64,000 nucleotides of DNA, taken from Lathyrus oleraceus. Taxonomy: Eukaryota > Streptophyta > Magnoliopsida > Fabales > Fabaceae. Each line of letters begins with the position of its first letter. Within the stretch, counting starts at the first letter, position 1. Under the pieces are notes generated by a model. That model was not told where the DNA came from and did no database searches. It saw nothing but the letters and a program-made list of their open reading frames with translations. The stretch covers positions 433,212,136 to 433,276,135 of the forward strand of contig NC_066581.1 of NCBI RefSeq assembly GCF_024323335.1. The letters run 5' to 3'. A program made the translations under genes and the position numbers. Below, piece by piece: positions 1 through 11,052 of this stretch.

Positions 1-217
1 ACACTCAAACATCTCATCACCACAACACCCAACCATTGTTTGACTTTCTTACACCATAAAAACTATTGTTTCGTTTCCAAAATGATTCAATGCCCTAATT
101 CGGGAAACCATATCGTCCACGATCAACCCAACCACAACGATCCAACTACGACAATATGGCACTGAACTCAATTACGATAGCACCGTTGGTGGCAACACCC
201 TCAGCTGTTGGGGAGAA

Positions 218-424
218 ATGATGACAAATTTGTCAAATACCGTTGGACCTTCCACCAGACCTTCACACCAGTCATCATTGCATTATGTCACCACTCAAAG
301 ACCCCAAACACCTCAGGAAAATCGTAGGAGACCTCAAAGGCAGGCTAATGCACCCGGATATGGAATAGGGGGCCTTTCAATTGGACGGGTCATTGATTTT
401 CTTGTCAATTGTTATGTATTTTAG
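218..424 (+). pseudogene. Unrecognised coding remnant
   Basis: A 68-codon open stretch rich in Pro, Gln, Thr and Arg ends in a basic QRQANAPGYG-like tail. The same frame is closed by stops within the preceding 150 bases, so if this was a gene only its low-complexity C-terminal end remains. The composition recalls C-terminal tails of plant mobile-domain (transposon-related) proteins, but no catalytic motif is visible and I do not assign it. It lies outside the LTR elements that begin at 837, so it may belong to an older DNA element or to chance open frame. Confidence 0.2.
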
Positions 425-519
425 CTTTATATCATAATATTATTAATTATTTTTATTTTACCTATTTATTTCAATTTTATATAAATATAACATAAAAATT
501 TTATTAAAAAAAGTAATAT

Positions 520-668
520 TCAAAGCATGTGCGACATGCAATGGCGCATGATCTTCATGTCATAAAACATACGCCAATTGCATTGACTTCATCTACATAC
601 ATGCGTCATTCCAATTGGCGCCTTAGTTCAATGGCAACATGCATGCACCATTTCAACTGGAGCATGTT
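520..668. repeat. Cluster of GCGCC/ATGCGC palindromic motifs
   Basis: Variants of a CAATTGGCGC / ATGCGCCAAT motif recur within about 150 bases (CAATGGCGCATG, CATACGCCAATTGCATTG, CATTCCAATTGGCGCC, ATGGCAACATGCATGC). Neighbouring copies are mutually inverted and could pair. AT-rich DNA follows to 836 with no other recognisable feature. The parent element is unknown. Confidence 0.45.
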
Positions 669-2360
669 TTTAGAAGGCTTATTATATTGGTAAATAACTT
701 GAAATAGTGGTTATTTTATAAATATATTTGAAAAACTTGGTTGTTTAGAAATTTATTTATTTATTATTGCTTTATTTATTTATTTTTGTTCTTTATTTTA
801 TTTCCTTTAGTTTTTTTTTAAATTCTTTTACCTCTTTGTAAGATCCCAATTTTGACCATAAAATTCCTCGTGTTATCTCATCATTTGCATTAGTTTTGGG
901 ATCACACCTTGGTATCCTCCTCGTCCCTGCTTCATTGAGTTTGCACTGAGAGAGATCACCAAGCACATTTGATTGTATCATACTTTATCTTTATTTTGTT
1001 TACTAACCAAAATACCAAAAATATGTCTATGTGTAGCTTTGTTTCTTTTGTAGGTGTGTGTATGTTCACTTGTGCCTCATCAAGCTCACGTATAGGGTTT
1101 GAGACCCTCAATGCAAGATATCAATCAAACAAAGGTTCACCATGGTTGTAAACATCATATATGGATCCCCATGTTCTTTATTTGTTAATTTGATCAAGAA
1201 TTCATAAGAGTTTGAAGTTTGTTTTCCTTGGAAGCCCTAATTCATCTGGGTATCTTATGTGACTTCCTCAACAAGTTTCCTCAACAATTAGTTAAATATA
1301 TAAAGGGATACTTCATTGTACTTCATTTTACTTCATCATAAGCATATATGATCCTCTATAAGCCCAAAATATCAAGATAACTTCAAGTTTGCAAGTTGGT
1401 TTAAAGAGGTTGACTAAAGAAAATCAACTGGTCAAAACTAGGGTACCCTAGACCCTATCTCCTACAATTTTTGTCATATAAAAATAATTAAAAGATAAAA
1501 GTTACTCTTTATTATATTACAAACAACTTTCATGCTGTCATCAAGATCTATTTTTACTTGGAAATTCATTTTTGATGGTGAAAGATTATAGGTCATTTTG
1601 TTTGTGCCCTAGATAGGAGGTCAAATTCCAAGGACCATAAATTGCTCATTGTTTGTGATATGAAGGCCATCTAAGTGTAATGTTCAACCTCAATATGTCT
1701 TCTCCAACTTTTATTCTTTGAGAAATATCAAAATCTACTTGCAAGGGTAGGTTTCAAGAGGAAACATTATAGGTCATTTTGGGCCATCATCATTGAATAA
1801 ACAATTTTCCTCAACTTCTAAAATCCATAACTTCCTTATGAAAGATTCAAATGGTGTCATATTTATGAGAAAATTGAAGAGGATTGAAATAACTACAACT
1901 TTTATGAAGGATCCATTTTCATTTGAAGCTCATAGCAAAAGTTATTCAAGGTGGAAAAAGTGGTCATTTGACTTTATACTTAGAAAATTTTCAACTATGT
2001 TTGATTTCTCCAACTTCCATCTCAAAATTCATCATGATCCAAGCTCTAAATGGAAAACTTTTCAGCCTAAAAGTTGTTCCTTTTCATTTTACCTTTCCAA
2101 AGAGTCCAAGATCATGGCATTTGGAATAAGTTTGAAGGACTTTCACATGGTTGCATTGTATGGCCCTATTTGGAAGTTTCTCATGACCAATTTTAATTCC
2201 ACATTGCATGGTCTCATGTCAAGGCTTCAGCATCACTCATGCATGATTTTGGACCTTTTCTAATAATTCTTTGGGCCTATCACACATTTATGCAATCATG
2301 CACACTAGAGTTGCTATTTTTGGCATTTGAATGGAAGTGTGTGAAAATCAATTGAAAAGT

Positions 2361-2370
2361 CTATAAATGC
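2361..2370 (+). promoter_or_regulatory. TATA box of Ogre LTR E1
   Basis: CTATAAATGC lies about 1.52 kb into the LTR, at the same relative place as CTATAAATAG in E2 (7647-7656). It is the probable U3/R promoter; transcription would start about 30 bases downstream. Confidence 0.6.
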
Positions 2371-3587
2371 AACTCATTCTGCTCAGAATCAAGGACCCTT
2401 GGCACAAGCTTTGACCTGCAAACACTTCTATCCTCCATTGATAGAACACCTTGAGGATTTCTCTTGAAATCGAGTTTTAATTCCCCTTCTGTTTTGGGAT
2501 TGAAACTCCAAGGGTTCAAGCCTTTTTTGCATCCAAATCATCTCCTGCAAGTTAGTGGAAGCAAGCCCAAGCAAATTGAGATCGAGATCTAGCTTCATCA
2601 CTGCAAACAGAAGGTGAATTTTGTGAAACTTTTCTTCTTCGATTATCCCTCAGTTCTTCATCATTCCACTTGATTTTTGGTTGGCTGAAGTCCTACCAAT
2701 GTAGGCAACAAGATTGAGTTGCTTTGAGGTTAAATCGAAGCAACTCAAGTCATACTCCTCAAATTTCAATTCCACGTATCTTTCAATATACTTGGAATTA
2801 GAGAATTTAGAGGTCAGATTTGGATTCCTAGTGATTTTCTCTTTAAAATAGTATACTCACTTTTCATTTTGGTTAAAGTTCATGGTGGACCAGTCTGGTG
2901 AGGTCCCCCGGAGAAGATGACCGGAGCTAGGGCTCTGGTGCTGCACTGGAACATCCTAGACCATCTGATCCTTGTCCCACGTTATAATCTTGGCCCTTGA
3001 TTTGTATTACCATGTTTGCAACGTATTGACTGAAGCGCGTGGTAGATTGCACACGCGTGGCCATCAAATCTGCCACCTCAACTAATGAGGAAGATCTTAT
3101 GGCCCTTGTTTTTTCTTATTTTATTTTAATTTCTGATTTTATGTTTAATCCTTTTATATTATTTAATTCATAATAAATTCATTTTTAATCCAAAAAATAT
3201 GGAACTTTCACCAAAAACCTTTAAATATTTTCCTCTTCCATATTTTGAATTAAAATCATTTTTTTGGATTAATTTTGATATTTTTTGTGAGTTAAATGAT
3301 TTTGGACTTGTTTTTAAATATTTTTAAATACTTCTGACTTTGCAAAAATTCTATTTTTTTTGTCTAGGGTCCTTTGACCATGTTTGACCTAGGATAAATC
3401 TCTTAGCCATTTATTTGGTGATTTGAAGGGATTTGAGGTTTTGTCCATTTAAAAATATATTTTAGTTCATTTTACAATTGATTTTTAATAGTTTAATTGT
3501 TTAAAAATATTGTTGAGCCATTTGATTGACTTTGTGATGTTTGACTTTCTGTTTGGCCTTGATCATGGTTGATTTTAACTTCCATTC

Positions 3588-3661
3588 GATCAATACTATT
3601 GGATTTAGGGGGTTGATGAAATGTACATTTCATCCCCCAAGATGAATGGATAGTATTGATC
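3588..3661. other. Long stem-loop in Ogre LTR E1
   Basis: The arms GATCAATACTAT (3588-3599) and ATAGTATTGATC (3650-3661) are perfectly complementary over 12 bp. They enclose a G-run/C-run stem and a perfect 20-base palindrome at 3615-3634, GATGAAATGTACATTTCATC. The equivalent position in E2 has different but again complementary arms (see 8862-8931). Confidence 0.8.
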
Positions 3662-3890
3662 AGATAAATTTTCTCCTATGATAAATTTGGGTTTCTATTC
3701 CCCTCCCCTATTTATTTTCATCCCTCTTCTTCCCCAATCCATCATTGACCAATGATTTCTCTAATGTCCAAATGCTAGTTGATTCATCAATGACCTTGTG
3801 TCAGATGAATCAACATGAGCTGGATTGAGATAGGTTTATCCCATCTTTATTTTTATGTGTGGTATATTTTAGGAGCTTGGTTCTTTGTAC

Positions 3891-4075
3891 AAAGTCTCTA
3901 ACATGCATTAGCACCAATATCTTTATTTCTTGGCCTCAGATAATTGTGACTTCTACATAAGTCCAATTACGATTGCTTAACATAAAGCTAAATTTGTCTC
4001 ACAAGGCATAGCATTCTAGTAAGTGAGATTATAAGTCTCCCATTCTTCATGGTATTGTATAAAGACTTGACCTTT
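3891..4075 (+). other. Conserved block inside Ogre LTRs
   Basis: This stretch is much better conserved than its surroundings between E1, E2 (9151-9335) and A (11391-11545). It contains GACTT/AAGTC (3948-3963) and GAGA/TCTC (4025-4039) mini-hairpins and the phrase GATTGCTTAACATA. It is absent from LTR B because of a deletion at 25771. Its role is unknown. Confidence 0.5.
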
Positions 4076-5200
4076 TTTCCATTCATGAGAGCTAGTGGCA
4101 TACTTGTTGATTTATCCAAGTTGGAGACCTTCTCATGGATGATGTCGTAGTTCATGTCTTCATACTTGTGAATGGATGGATACTTATTAAAATTACTTTA
4201 CTTTCAAGTCATTTACTTAATGCCATTTAAATTCAAGTACTTTTATCATTCATTGTTATTTACATTTAATGCAAGATGTTTATGTTTCAGTTATTTTCAC
4301 TTTGCTCATTTGAGCCATATCTTGTGATTGCATATATTGGTTGCTTGTAATTTTTGTTCTAGTTGTGGTCTTAGGACCTTAAAATACTTAATAAACAAAA
4401 AAAATTTAAAAAATATGTTGGTGGACTGTTGGACTTGATATGAACTCTTGGACTTAGAAGTAGGCAATATTCCCTATGATTTAAAGGACTTGGCAAATGC
4501 CACTATTTGAAACAGAGTCATCCTTGACAGTGCCTTTCATCTGATGCAAGCCTTGGGATTTCTACTTTAGGGATTATCTGTCACTTTGTCTCTGTGCTTG
4601 ATTTCTACACTATTATTATTGTCTATGTCTGATGATTATTTCTGAGAGTTTGCCAAAGAGTATTTCATCTGATATATTTGAAGATATTTAATAATGCTTG
4701 CTTTTGGAATGCTTGCATGGATGTTATGGCCATCTTTATGTGATGCCTTGATCTTCATATTGATTGCATGGATGTTGCTTATGCTTATTGTCTATGCAAA
4801 AGTCCAAAGGAAATGGGTTTCTACATGACATTCTTGTCTTGTGGATCGCTCTCCATTGGTCAGATTTTTTCAACTCTTAACTTTTAATTTTTGTCTAGGG
4901 TAGCCTTTTCATCTTCTCCCACTTCTTTAATTTCAAAATCTCTCCCTCTTTTAAAAATTTTCTTTGCTTGTGATTTCAAACTTAGACATGTTTTAAATGA
5001 GTAAAAACTTATGCCTTATGCCAATGAATTTTCAAATTTTTTCTTAAATCAAACTTGTGAATAAACTTAATCATATTGACCTTAATTTCGAAAAGACAAA
5101 AATAATTAACCACTTCATTCAAATCTTTTGGCCATTTTTGAGCCCTTTTCATTAAAATCTTTTATTAAAATCAATCCAATAACTTCTTTGAAATTTTTAC

Positions 5201-5275
5201 CACGAACTACGGGGTTTTGATCCCTCATTTTTATGTTGGTACGTAGGCATAAGACCGAAGGTTTTGTCAAACACA
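5201..5275 (+). promoter_or_regulatory. Conserved U5-type block with TACGTAGG and hairpin (E1)
   Basis: CACGAACTACGGGGTTTTGA is followed by GGTACGTAGGCAT, a hairpin AAGACC-GAA-GGTTTT (5251-5265), then GTCAAACACAAAA. The same order of elements recurs in the LTRs at 10430, 12722, 26671 and, on the minus strand, near 45801. The block lies 330-400 bases before the LTR 3' end. Confidence 0.6.
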
Positions 5276-5606
5276 AAATTGTAATTAATGAATTCTTTTC
5301 TCATCCCCTCACTCTATATTTTTATCAAACATCATTTTGACCAAAATACTTGCACACAAAAAAGGCTCCATAGGAGTACCTATGATACTTTGGGTGTTAA
5401 CGTCTTCTCTCTGTGTGACCAACCCCTTACCTGTAATCTCTGGCATTTTATTAGTTTTGATTTGAAAACTTCTTATCTTTGGGTTTTGTTCGTACTTTTG
5501 CCCTTTTCCTTTGGAAACAATAAAAGCGCAGTGGCGACTCTGGTTTTATTGACGTCAGGTTTATCCATAGCTTGATGGTCATGAATTTATCACTTTAGAA
5601 ATTAAG

Positions 5607-5624
5607 TGGCGACTCTGCTAGGGA
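5607..5624 (+). other. Primer binding site, tRNA-Arg type (Ogre E1)
   Basis: TGGCGACTCTGCTAGGGA matches, with one change, the PBS known for Ogre elements, which is complementary to the 3' end of a tRNA-Arg. It defines the end of the 5' LTR and the plus orientation of E1. A partial duplicate, TGGCGACTCTGG, sits about 80 bases upstream inside the LTR, as in other Ogre LTRs here. Confidence 0.85.
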
Positions 5625-5801
5625 TTAGTCCTCAGTGGGTTTAGCCTACTTTTTGGTGTGTATATTTGTATATTTTATGTTTGTTTGTGTATATTGTTTG
5701 TGTGATATATTATGTCTGTTGTGCTTGGTGATCTCTGTGTGATGAGATAAGTTCTAACCCGAACTTGAGTGCAATCTAAGATAGGAGGGTGGTATAGTCA
5801 T
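5625..5801 (+). mobile_element. Ogre E1 leader fragment
   Basis: This is untranslated leader following the PBS, TG-rich and ending AGGAGGGTGGTATAGTCAT. No gag or pol of E1 follows. The leader is broken by the hAT-like fragment at 5802, so E1 is only a 5' LTR plus leader. Confidence 0.65.
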
Positions 5802-6129
5802 CAGGGTCGGCCCAATCATATTGGAGGCCCCGTTCTAATTTCAAAAATAGGCTCAAACTTTTTAAAAAATATAATTATAATAATTAAAAAAAAATCAAAA
5901 ATAGAATTATGTATTAATTAAAAATAAATGTAATTATAATTATTTTAAGTTTTGATCAATCTTAATTTTTGTATGTATTAAATTTTTATTATAACATTTT
6001 TTTCAGTTATTGAGTTTTTTAATAATATTTTATTTATTTTTATTAATATTTATAATAAAAAATTGAAATTTTCAAATTTTGGGGCCTTCTAACATGTGAG
6101 GCCCTGTGCTGCAGCACACGTTGCACATG
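5802..6129 (+). mobile_element. hAT-like non-autonomous fragment, 3' end missing
   Basis: The left end CAGGGTCGGCCC is a hAT-style terminal inverted repeat. The interior is AT-rich and non-coding. The right part reads GAGGCCCTGTGCTGCAGCAC, a form I associate with the inner right end of such elements, but the final inverted copy (...GGGCCGACCCTG) is absent. Instead the Ogre LTR E2 starts at 6130. An intact 8-base target duplication cannot be tested for that reason. The order of insertion is E1 leader, then this element, then E2. Confidence 0.6.
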
Positions 6130-7646
6130 TGTAAGACCCCAATTTTGACTCTAAGATCCCTCATGCTATCTCATCATATGCATTAGCATTGGGATCACAC
6201 CTTGACATCCTCCTTACCCCTCATTCATTGGGTTTGTATTATGAGAGATCACCAAGCACCATTTGATTGTATCATACTTTGTATTTTTATCATTTTTACT
6301 AACCAAAATACTAAAAATATGTCTTTGCATTTGTTTAACTCTTTTGTAGGTAAGGCACATGCTCATCTTTGATCTATCAAGCTCATATCTAGGGTATAAG
6401 ACCCTCATTGCAAGGAGCTTAATCAAGAATTGGTTTCAAATGGCTATAGGCATCATATATGGATCCCCATGATCTCCACGTGTTATTTTGATCCAGAAAT
6501 CATCAAGAGTTTGGAATTGGTTTACCTTGGAAACCCTAGTTCATCTAGGTATCTTGTGTAACTTCTTCAACAAACTTCTTCAACAATTGATCAAATATTT
6601 AAAGGGATACTTCAAATTTCATCATATTATGCATATATGATCTCCCATGAGTCCCAAAAGTCAAGAGAATTGCAAGCTAGCAAGTTGGTTCATGGTGGTT
6701 GACCAGAGGAAGTCAACTGATCAAATATGGGGTTCCCTAGACCCTATCTCCTATCATATTTGTCATATGAAAATTATTCCAAGATAAAAGTTACTTTAAA
6801 TGACATTCCAAACAACTTTTATGTTGAGATCTAGAGCTAAGTTTGCTTAGAAAGTCATTTTTTATGGTGAAAGATTATAGGTTATTTTGTCTAAACCCTA
6901 ATTTGGAGGTCAACTTACCAAGACCATAACTTGCTCAATTTTTATGAGATGAAATATTTCCAAGTTTCACAATCAAATTCAATATGTATACTTAAACTTT
7001 GATGTTTGGAGGAAGATCTAATTCAACTTTTATGAGCATGTGATATGAGGATACATTATAGGTCATTTTGGACCAATGCCATTGAATAAGTGATTTTCCT
7101 TAACTTCAGAAATGCCTAACTCCTTCATATTAAATCCAAATAAGGTCAAATTTGTGACCATTTTGAAGGACTTTGAGAGAGATACAACTTTGATGAAGGA
7201 ATGTTTCTCATTTAAAGCTCACATAAAAAGTTAGCCAAGGTGGAATAAGTGAACATATGGCTTGACACTTAGAATATTTTTATATGTTTAATTTTCCAAA
7301 CTTCCACCTCAAAATTCATCATGATACAAGCTTCAAATGAAATAGTGTTCAACATGAAAGTTGTTCCTCTTTATCTAACCTTTCCAAAAAGTTCAATTTC
7401 ATCAATTTTGGACAATATTTGAATGGGCTGCACATGGATTGAACATTGCATCATCATTTGGCAAGATTGAACTTCAAACTTCCATGCACATTTGCCTAGC
7501 ATTCCAACATGACCTCAGCCTTGCTTATAATCAATTATGGATCAGATGAAGTGATTTCATGGGCCTGTATACACCCATGCACCCATGCATCACACATTTC
7601 TATTTTTGGATTCCATGTTCAAGTGTGCAAATATCAATTGAGTTGG

Positions 7647-7656
7647 CTATAAATAG
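7647..7656 (+). promoter_or_regulatory. TATA box of Ogre LTR E2
   Basis: CTATAAATAG lies at the position equivalent to the E1 TATA box, followed by a conserved TCAGAAT(T/C)(G/A)AGGACCC segment in both copies. Confidence 0.65.
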
Positions 7657-8861
7657 AGACCTCTAGTTCAGAATTGAGGACCCTGCACGCCAACTTTGAT
7701 CCCAAGCATTCAAACCCTTCCATTTGAGAGGACAACCTTGATAATTTCCATTTGAAATTGAGTTTGAATCTCATTGTTTTGAGATTCAAATCTCCAAGGA
7801 TCCAAAGCCTTTTGATCATTCTAGTCTACTCCTGCAAGCATCTTGAGCAAGATCAAGCACAAGCAAGAGCAAGAACAATCGAATTCAGACCTGCATTAAA
7901 GGTATTTCCCAGAAAATTTCATCTCTTTGATTCTCACTCAATTCTCCATAATTCTCTTGGATATTTGGTTGTCTGAAGTCCTACCAATGTAGGCTAACAA
8001 GATTGAGCTGCTTTGAGATCAAATCGAAGCAACTCAGATCGTGCACCTCAAATTTCAACTCCTTGTATCTCTCAATATACTTGGAGTTAGGATGAATTGA
8101 GGCCAGATTCGAGCTCAATGCCATTTTTACTTTAAAATCATGTCCTTTTTTTTAATTTTGGTGATGGTTATAACTGAACCAGTCCGGTGAGGCTCACCGG
8201 AGAAGGAGACCAGAGCTTTGGCTCCGGTGGTGAGTTGGCAGTCCTCAGGATCCATTTGAAATGATTTAATCTTAAGCGTTGGTTTGAATTACCACTGTTG
8301 TGGTGCACTGACTCAAGTCCATGGTAGATTGCGCGTTCGTGACCACTTGATATGCCACCTCAATTAATGAGGGAGATCAAGTGGTCCATGTTTTTTCTAA
8401 TTTTCTAATTTTCCTTTTATTTGTTTTATTTTCATTAATTCATATTAATTTTAATATTGATCCAAAAAATATGAGAGTTTCAACAAAAAAATTTAAATAA
8501 ATTCCTCTTTCATTTTCTGAATTAAAATTATTTTTTAGATCATTATTAATATTTTTCATGATTTAATTGATTTTGTGATTATTTTTAATTGTTTAAAAAT
8601 AGTTTTAAGTTTCCAAAAATTATGAAATTTTTTCTCCAACGTCCTTTGACCTTGTTTGACCTATGATAAATGTCATGGTCATTTTTTTGGTGTTTTGATG
8701 AGGTTTTAGGAATTTGATAAACCATAATTTAATTTAATGCATATTTTAGTTGATTTTAATTACTTAAATGTCAAATAAATTGTGTTAAGCTTCTAATTTT
8801 AACTTGTTGAGTTTGACTTGTGTTGTTGGGTCTTGGTCAAGGTTGATTTGACTTTGTTGAG

Positions 8862-8931
8862 TTAAGATCATTGGATTTAGGGGATTGATGAAATGTACAT
8901 TTCATCTTCCAAAACGAATGAATGATCTTAA
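8862..8931. other. Long stem-loop in Ogre LTR E2
   Basis: The arms TTAAGATCATT (8862-8872) and AATGATCTTAA (8921-8931) are perfectly complementary over 11 bp but differ in sequence from the E1 arms. The 20-base inner palindrome (8887-8906) is identical to that of E1. The TT spacer before the palindrome is also kept. Confidence 0.8.
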
Positions 8932-10429
8932 TTTGATAAAAGTCCTCCTTTGACCAATTTGTGTTGATTCCATTTCCCCTCCCTATTCATCTCATTCCCC
9001 TTCTTTATTCATTCATGTCATGGACCTATGATATCTCTAGATCCTAAGGCTAGTTGATTGCAAAATCAACATGAGTATGGATGAGATTAGATCCACCCTT
9101 TTGCATATTTTTTGTGTGTGGTATGTTTTAGGAGCATAGTTCATTATACTATGTCTCTAACATGCATTAACACCAATATTTCTATTGCCCGACCTCAAAT
9201 AGTTGTGACTTCTTCATAAGTCCAGTTATAATTGCTTAACATAACACTAAATTTGTGACATAAAAGACATATCATTCTAGTAAGTGAGATTGTAAGTCTC
9301 CCCTCTTTCATGGTATTGTATGGAAACTTGGCCTTTTTACCTTCCTTTGGAAGATGTCTTAGTTCAAGGATCCGTGCTTGTGAATAGTGGGTTGAGTATT
9401 CTCCAAAGAATGACTTAAACAAAACAAAAGCAAAAGCAATACTAACTTTTAATCCACTAACAATTAACATTTAATTTCAAGCCATTTACTCTTATGCACT
9501 TTAATTTCAAGCTTTATTCATTTGTCATTATTCATACCATTCAATTTGTTTACTTTAATGTCATTTTCACTATTCTCATTTGAGCCATAATTTGTGAATA
9601 TATTATGTTTGTATATACTTGCTTTTGTTTGTGGTCTTTTGGTCTTAATGTACATAATAAGAACAAAAACCCTAAAAGACATTTTGTGTGGACTGTTGGA
9701 TTTGATTTGAGACATTGGACTTAGAATTAGGCAACACTCCCTATGCAAAGGACTTGACTAATGCCAACTTTCATGAAACCAAGTGCTTATGAAGTGAACA
9801 TTCATCTGATACAAATACTGAAGATCCATTTGAGTTCATCTGCAACATGATCATATTGAAGCTGTTATTTTGAACATGTGTCTAATGCTTATCTTTGAAG
9901 TCATCTGATACATGGAGAATTTTGAAGAAGATCATGGAGTTGATAAGCTTGGATGTGGATATCTTTATTTGATGTCTTACTCTTCATCTTGCTATTTGTG
10001 TATTGATATTGCTTGATTCTAAAGTCCAAGGGAAATTTGGGTTTCTATATGACATTTTTGTCTATTGGATTGCAGCCCATTGGTCAGATCTTTTCAACTC
10101 TCAACTTTTAAATTTGTGCTTAGCATTAGTCTTTTCATCTCCTCCCCATTTCTTTAATTTCAAAATCTCTCCCTCTTTTTTAAAAATCTTCTTTATTTTT
10201 TTTTCTTTCAAACTTTGACCATATTGCAAATTAGAAACTTTGGCCTTATGCCATTGCATTTTCAAACTCTTTTTCTTAAACAAACTTGTAAATGATATTA
10301 ACTATACTTGACTTAAAATTTCAAAAGTCAAAAATAACTAACACTCATCTAAACCTTTTTAGGCCTCTTGTGCCTTTGTTAAACTTAAATTTTGTTAAAA
10401 AACAACTCACTCATTTTAAAATTGATACC

Positions 10430-10502
10430 ACGAACTACGAGGTTTTGATTCCTCATTTTTATGTTGGTATGTAGGCACAAGCCCGAAGATCTTGTCAAAC
10501 AC
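10430..10502 (+). promoter_or_regulatory. Conserved U5-type block (E2)
   Basis: CGAACTACGAGGTTTTGATT, GGTATGTAGGCA and GTCAAACACAAAA appear in the same order as in E1. The hairpin is weaker here (CAAG 10478-10481 with CTTG 10491-10494). Confidence 0.5.
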
Positions 10503-10967
10503 AAAAATATAATTAATGAATTCTTTTCTCATCCATCCACTCTATTTATTGCAAATATCATTTGTATAAAAAAACACATATGCATACAAATAATTTCTAA
10601 ATTTCTCTTTTATTTTTCTTCATCTAATTTTCATTTTTTTAACATTTTATTTTATTGATTTTCTATTTTTCGTGGAATTTCTCTTTTCTCCTTTGTTTTA
10701 ATTTGTTTAAAAATACTTTATTGCATTTTAAAAGTCGGAAAAGTTTATTATATGCTTCTTATTTTATTTCGAACCTTCCATAATTTTTTTGGCCATTTAT
10801 TTGGTGTTTTGAAGGACTTTATGGATTTTTCACTTTATTTCTATTTTAAAATTCATTTTAAAATTACTTTTGTTGCATTTTTATTTCATTTAATTTAATT
10901 TTATATTTGTTTAACCTTTGTGGATTTCTGTTGGCCTTGGATCATGGTTGTTTTAATTATAGGTCTC

Positions 10968-11052
10968 ATCAAACTCAATGGATCTTGGGTGTTGATGGGG
11001 GTGAAAACCCTAATCCACCAAAATGGATGATTTATTTTAATGATGATTTGAT
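10968..11052. other. Stem-loop in Ogre LTR A
   Basis: ATCAAA (10968-10973) and TTTGAT (11047-11052) close a region whose inner part pairs as GGTG, TT spacer, GAT, GGGT / AACCC, ATC, CACC. It sits at the same LTR position as the E1 and E2 hairpins. The copy in LTR B is at about 25487-25572. Confidence 0.5.

Larger units (their letters stand above)
837..5606 (+). mobile_element. Ogre-type 5' LTR, copy E1
   Basis: The LTR starts TGTAAGATCCCAATTTTG, and its right limit is set by the primer binding site at 5607. At about 4.77 kb it has the exceptional LTR length typical of Ogre (Ty3/gypsy, Tat group) elements of legumes. It aligns by eye along its length with the LTR starting at 6130. It contains a TATA box, a GC-richer segment near 2885-3080, a strong hairpin at 3588-3661, and the U5-type block with TACGTAGGCA at 5201-5275. 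The terminal CA is not obvious, so the right end is accurate only to a few bases. Short open frames inside it (for example 1793-2263) have no motif and are not genes. Confidence 0.85.
6130..10590 (+). mobile_element. Ogre-type LTR, copy E2, 3' end replaced
   Basis: It starts TGTAAGACCCCAATTTTGAC and is collinear with E1 up to the U5-type block. The last roughly 250 bases, the LTR end and the PBS are missing. At 10587-10590 the sequence switches to the middle of another Ogre LTR (A). TATA box, hairpin and conserved blocks occur in the same order as in E1. Divergence from E1 is clear by eye (many substitutions and indels), so the two are not the LTR pair of one recent element. Confidence 0.8.

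Noticed and set aside
1793..2263. 156-codon open frame inside Ogre LTR E1
   Set aside because: No domain or motif, rich in Phe, Ser and Lys as expected from AT-rich DNA, and not open in the equivalent part of E2.
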